Shown here one piece after another: positions 48,647-49,773 of a stretch of DNA of 49,773 bases. The notes below the pieces were generated by a model. The model was not told the DNA's origin. It saw nothing but the letters and a program-made list of their open reading frames with translations, and searched no databases. The position numbers were made by a program, and so were the translations under genes. Numbering within the stretch: position 1 is the stretch's first letter; every line of letters begins with the position of its first letter. The stretch is from Nocardioides sp. (lineage in GTDB: Bacteria > Actinomycetota > Actinomycetes > Propionibacteriales > Nocardioidaceae), in contig NZ_JAURVJ010000005.1 of assembly GCF_030655615.1 (NCBI RefSeq), forward strand, positions 1 through 49,773, in the 5' to 3' direction.

Positions 48647-49773
48647 CTCCCCACGGTGCCGCTCCCGGGCCCGGTGGTGTCCACCCGCTGAGGTGGTCTG
48701 GCCGCCACACACGGTGGTCGAGCCGCGGGGACGAAGTCACCGCGAGTCGAGACCTCCGCAGGCGACGTACTCAGGTCGACCACACGGAGGTCGAGGAGAC
48801 CAGCCGCAGGGCTGGGATGGGCCGGGTGGGTCGGCTGCGGGGATCTCGACACGCCGGGCCATAGCCGGCCCGTCGGCTCGATCACCGTGAGCCGTCGCGG
48901 TGCTCCCAGGCCCACCACACGGTGGTCGAGCCGCGGGGACGGAGTCACCGCGTGTCGAGGCCGCGCAGCGACGTACCCAGGCTGACCACACGGAAGTCGA
49001 GGAGACCGCGACCGGCCGCGGCGGCGGGGTCGGGTCGGCGGAGTCGATTGCGGGGATCTCGACACGCCGGGCCGTAGCCGGCCCGTCGGCTCGATCTCCG
49101 TGGGAGTGCCGCCATGGGCATGCCAGCGACCCCGTCCTCTTGGTGGGTGCGGGGTCCTCGGGGCGTTCAGGGTCGTCGACGGCGGTGGTCGACGACGTAG
49201 CTGATCCCGGGTGGGGCTGGTCCACTCGTACAACCCGGGCTCGAGGACCCGGTAGGACCAGTGGCCGTGGGTCTTGGCCCGGTGGTGCCGCCGACACAAC
49301 ATCGCGAGGTTCTCGACGCTCGTCGGGCCGCCTGCGTCGAACGGGACGATGTGGTCGAGGTCGACGTGGCGGCGGTGGCAGCCCGGGAACACACACGTCC
49401 CGTCCCTGAGGCGCACTTGTTCGCGGATGGCCTCGGTCGGGCGGTAGGCCTCGGTCGAGAGGTTGGTGTTGAGATCGATGACCGGCTTCACCGTCACCTT
49501 CGTACCCGCGCTCTCGCACCAGTGCCGGATCTGCTCGAGCAAGACCGGGGACCACGTGTTCTCCACGAACCCCGGACGGGCGGCAGCTTCGGCGTCGAGG
49601 TGGACGTAGAGCGTCACCCCCCGACCCGACCCACTCGACTCGGGGAAGTCGAGGTCGAGGGCGAGCTGGTGGCGGCCCATCTCACCCAACGCATGAGACC
49701 GTCGTACGTCGAGGGTCTCGGTGGAGCCGAGGTCGGCCAACGCCTGGGCGCCGGACTTCAACGCGGCTTCGAG
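48643..49773 (-). CDS. DUF222/HNH endonuclease (13E12-like), 5' partial
   Basis: The gene starts beyond the right end of the window; 376 codons are visible. The visible start (LEAALKSGAQALADLG...) belongs to the DUF222 helical domain. The HNH nuclease motif is about 49230-49400: CVFPGCHRRHVDLDHIVPFDAGGPTSVENLAMLCRRHHRAK, with a CxxC and the DLDH/N/H set. Such genes are multicopy in actinobacteria (mycobacterial REP13E12 family). After the domain (near WTSPTRDQL) the frame stays open through ~170 codons, most of it repeat DNA, which gives an Arg/Pro/Ser-rich tail (AVTPSPRLDHR). Whether that tail is made is uncertain. The stop at 48643 overlaps the next ATG. Confidence 0.85.
   Translation of the reverse strand, partial: LEAALKSGAQALADLGSTETLDVRRSHALGEMGRHQLALDLDFPESSGSGRGVTLYVHLDAEAAARPGFVENTWSPVLLEQIRHWCESAGTKVTVKPVIDLNTNLSTEAYRPTEAIREQVRLRDGTCVFPGCHRRHVDLDHIVPFDAGGPTSVENLAMLCRRHHRAKTHGHWSYRVLEPGLYEWTSPTRDQLRRRPPPSTTLNAPRTPHPPRGRGRWHAHGGTPTEIEPTGRLRPGVSRSPQSTPPTRPRRRGRSRSPRLPCGQPGYVAARPRHAVTPSPRLDHRVVGLGAPRRLTVIEPTGRLWPGVSRSPQPTHPAHPSPAAGLLDLRVVDLSTSPAEVSTRGDFVPAARPPCVAARPPQRVDTTGPGSGTVGR
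48712..48887. repeat. Composite REP-like element, copy 1
   Basis: Inverted type A core (cggtggtcgagccgcgggga...cgagacc, 48712-48754), a middle part beginning cacacggaggtcgaggagac, and a type B unit (48839-48887, ggatctcgacacgccgggc...gctcgatcaccg). It is the counterpart of the arrays at 4289-4575. Confidence 0.85.
48920..49100. repeat. Composite REP-like element, copy 2
   Basis: Repeats the layout of copy 1 about 210 nt further: type A core at 48920-48962, middle part starting cacacggaagtcgaggagac, and type B unit at 49052-49100. The order and orientation are the same, so the whole composite was duplicated. Confidence 0.85.

Overview
The window is very GC-rich, dense, actinobacterial DNA. 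Its first 17.5 kb follow the gene order dlaT - SDR39U1-type epimerase - lipB - lipA - DUF4191 membrane protein - RDD protein - glnA, known from Mycobacterium tuberculosis as Rv2215-Rv2220. Many GTG starts, leaderless promoters, a SARP-type regulator, an NDMA-dependent alcohol dehydrogenase, a DUF222/HNH nuclease and REP-like repeats fit Nocardioidaceae, most likely Nocardioides or a close relative; this placement is inference from gene content. Both ends cut genes (the E2 gene at the left, the HNH gene at the right). No rRNA, tRNA or CRISPR array was seen.

1-17.6 kb, conserved core with insertions: E2 acyltransferase with a duplicated lipoyl module; a TerB-like protein; two paralogous Tat-exported alpha/beta hydrolases; lipB and lipA, which make the lipoyl cofactor E2 needs; an ABC-2 exporter pair; two lipoproteins; a type VII (ESX)-like small protein with a large partner ending in an HExxH motif; and glnA behind a near-perfect GlnR operator. 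17.6-26.9 kb, variable region: small unrecognised genes, a VOC protein, a CPCC Cys-rich protein, an ELWxxDGT-repeat secreted protein, an APH-fold kinase and several decayed gene pieces.

26.9-38.4 kb: NDMA-dependent alcohol dehydrogenase with a KstR-like operator, a methyltransferase, a cluster of three histidine kinases and one response regulator, a large exported protein combining a blue-copper domain, PKD domains and a copper-only SOD-like domain, a cold-shock protein with a long leader, and a ParD-like/zeta toxin-antitoxin pair. 38.4-42.9 kb: a four-gene minus-strand locus with a SARP/BTAD regulator, a papain-like peptidase, a caspase-like-fold protein and a pentapeptide-chagasin fusion (predicted cysteine peptidase inhibitor); this is the best candidate here for an undescribed system. 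43-49.8 kb: a 5'-3' exonuclease, an SDR, a flavin electron-transfer operon (ferric-reductase-like protein, FMN-binding protein, ApbE), two small proteins, composite REP-like repeats and the truncated HNH gene.

At least eight genes here carry a TAnnnT -10 box exactly 6-7 nt before the start codon, so leaderless transcription looks common and helps to fix starts.
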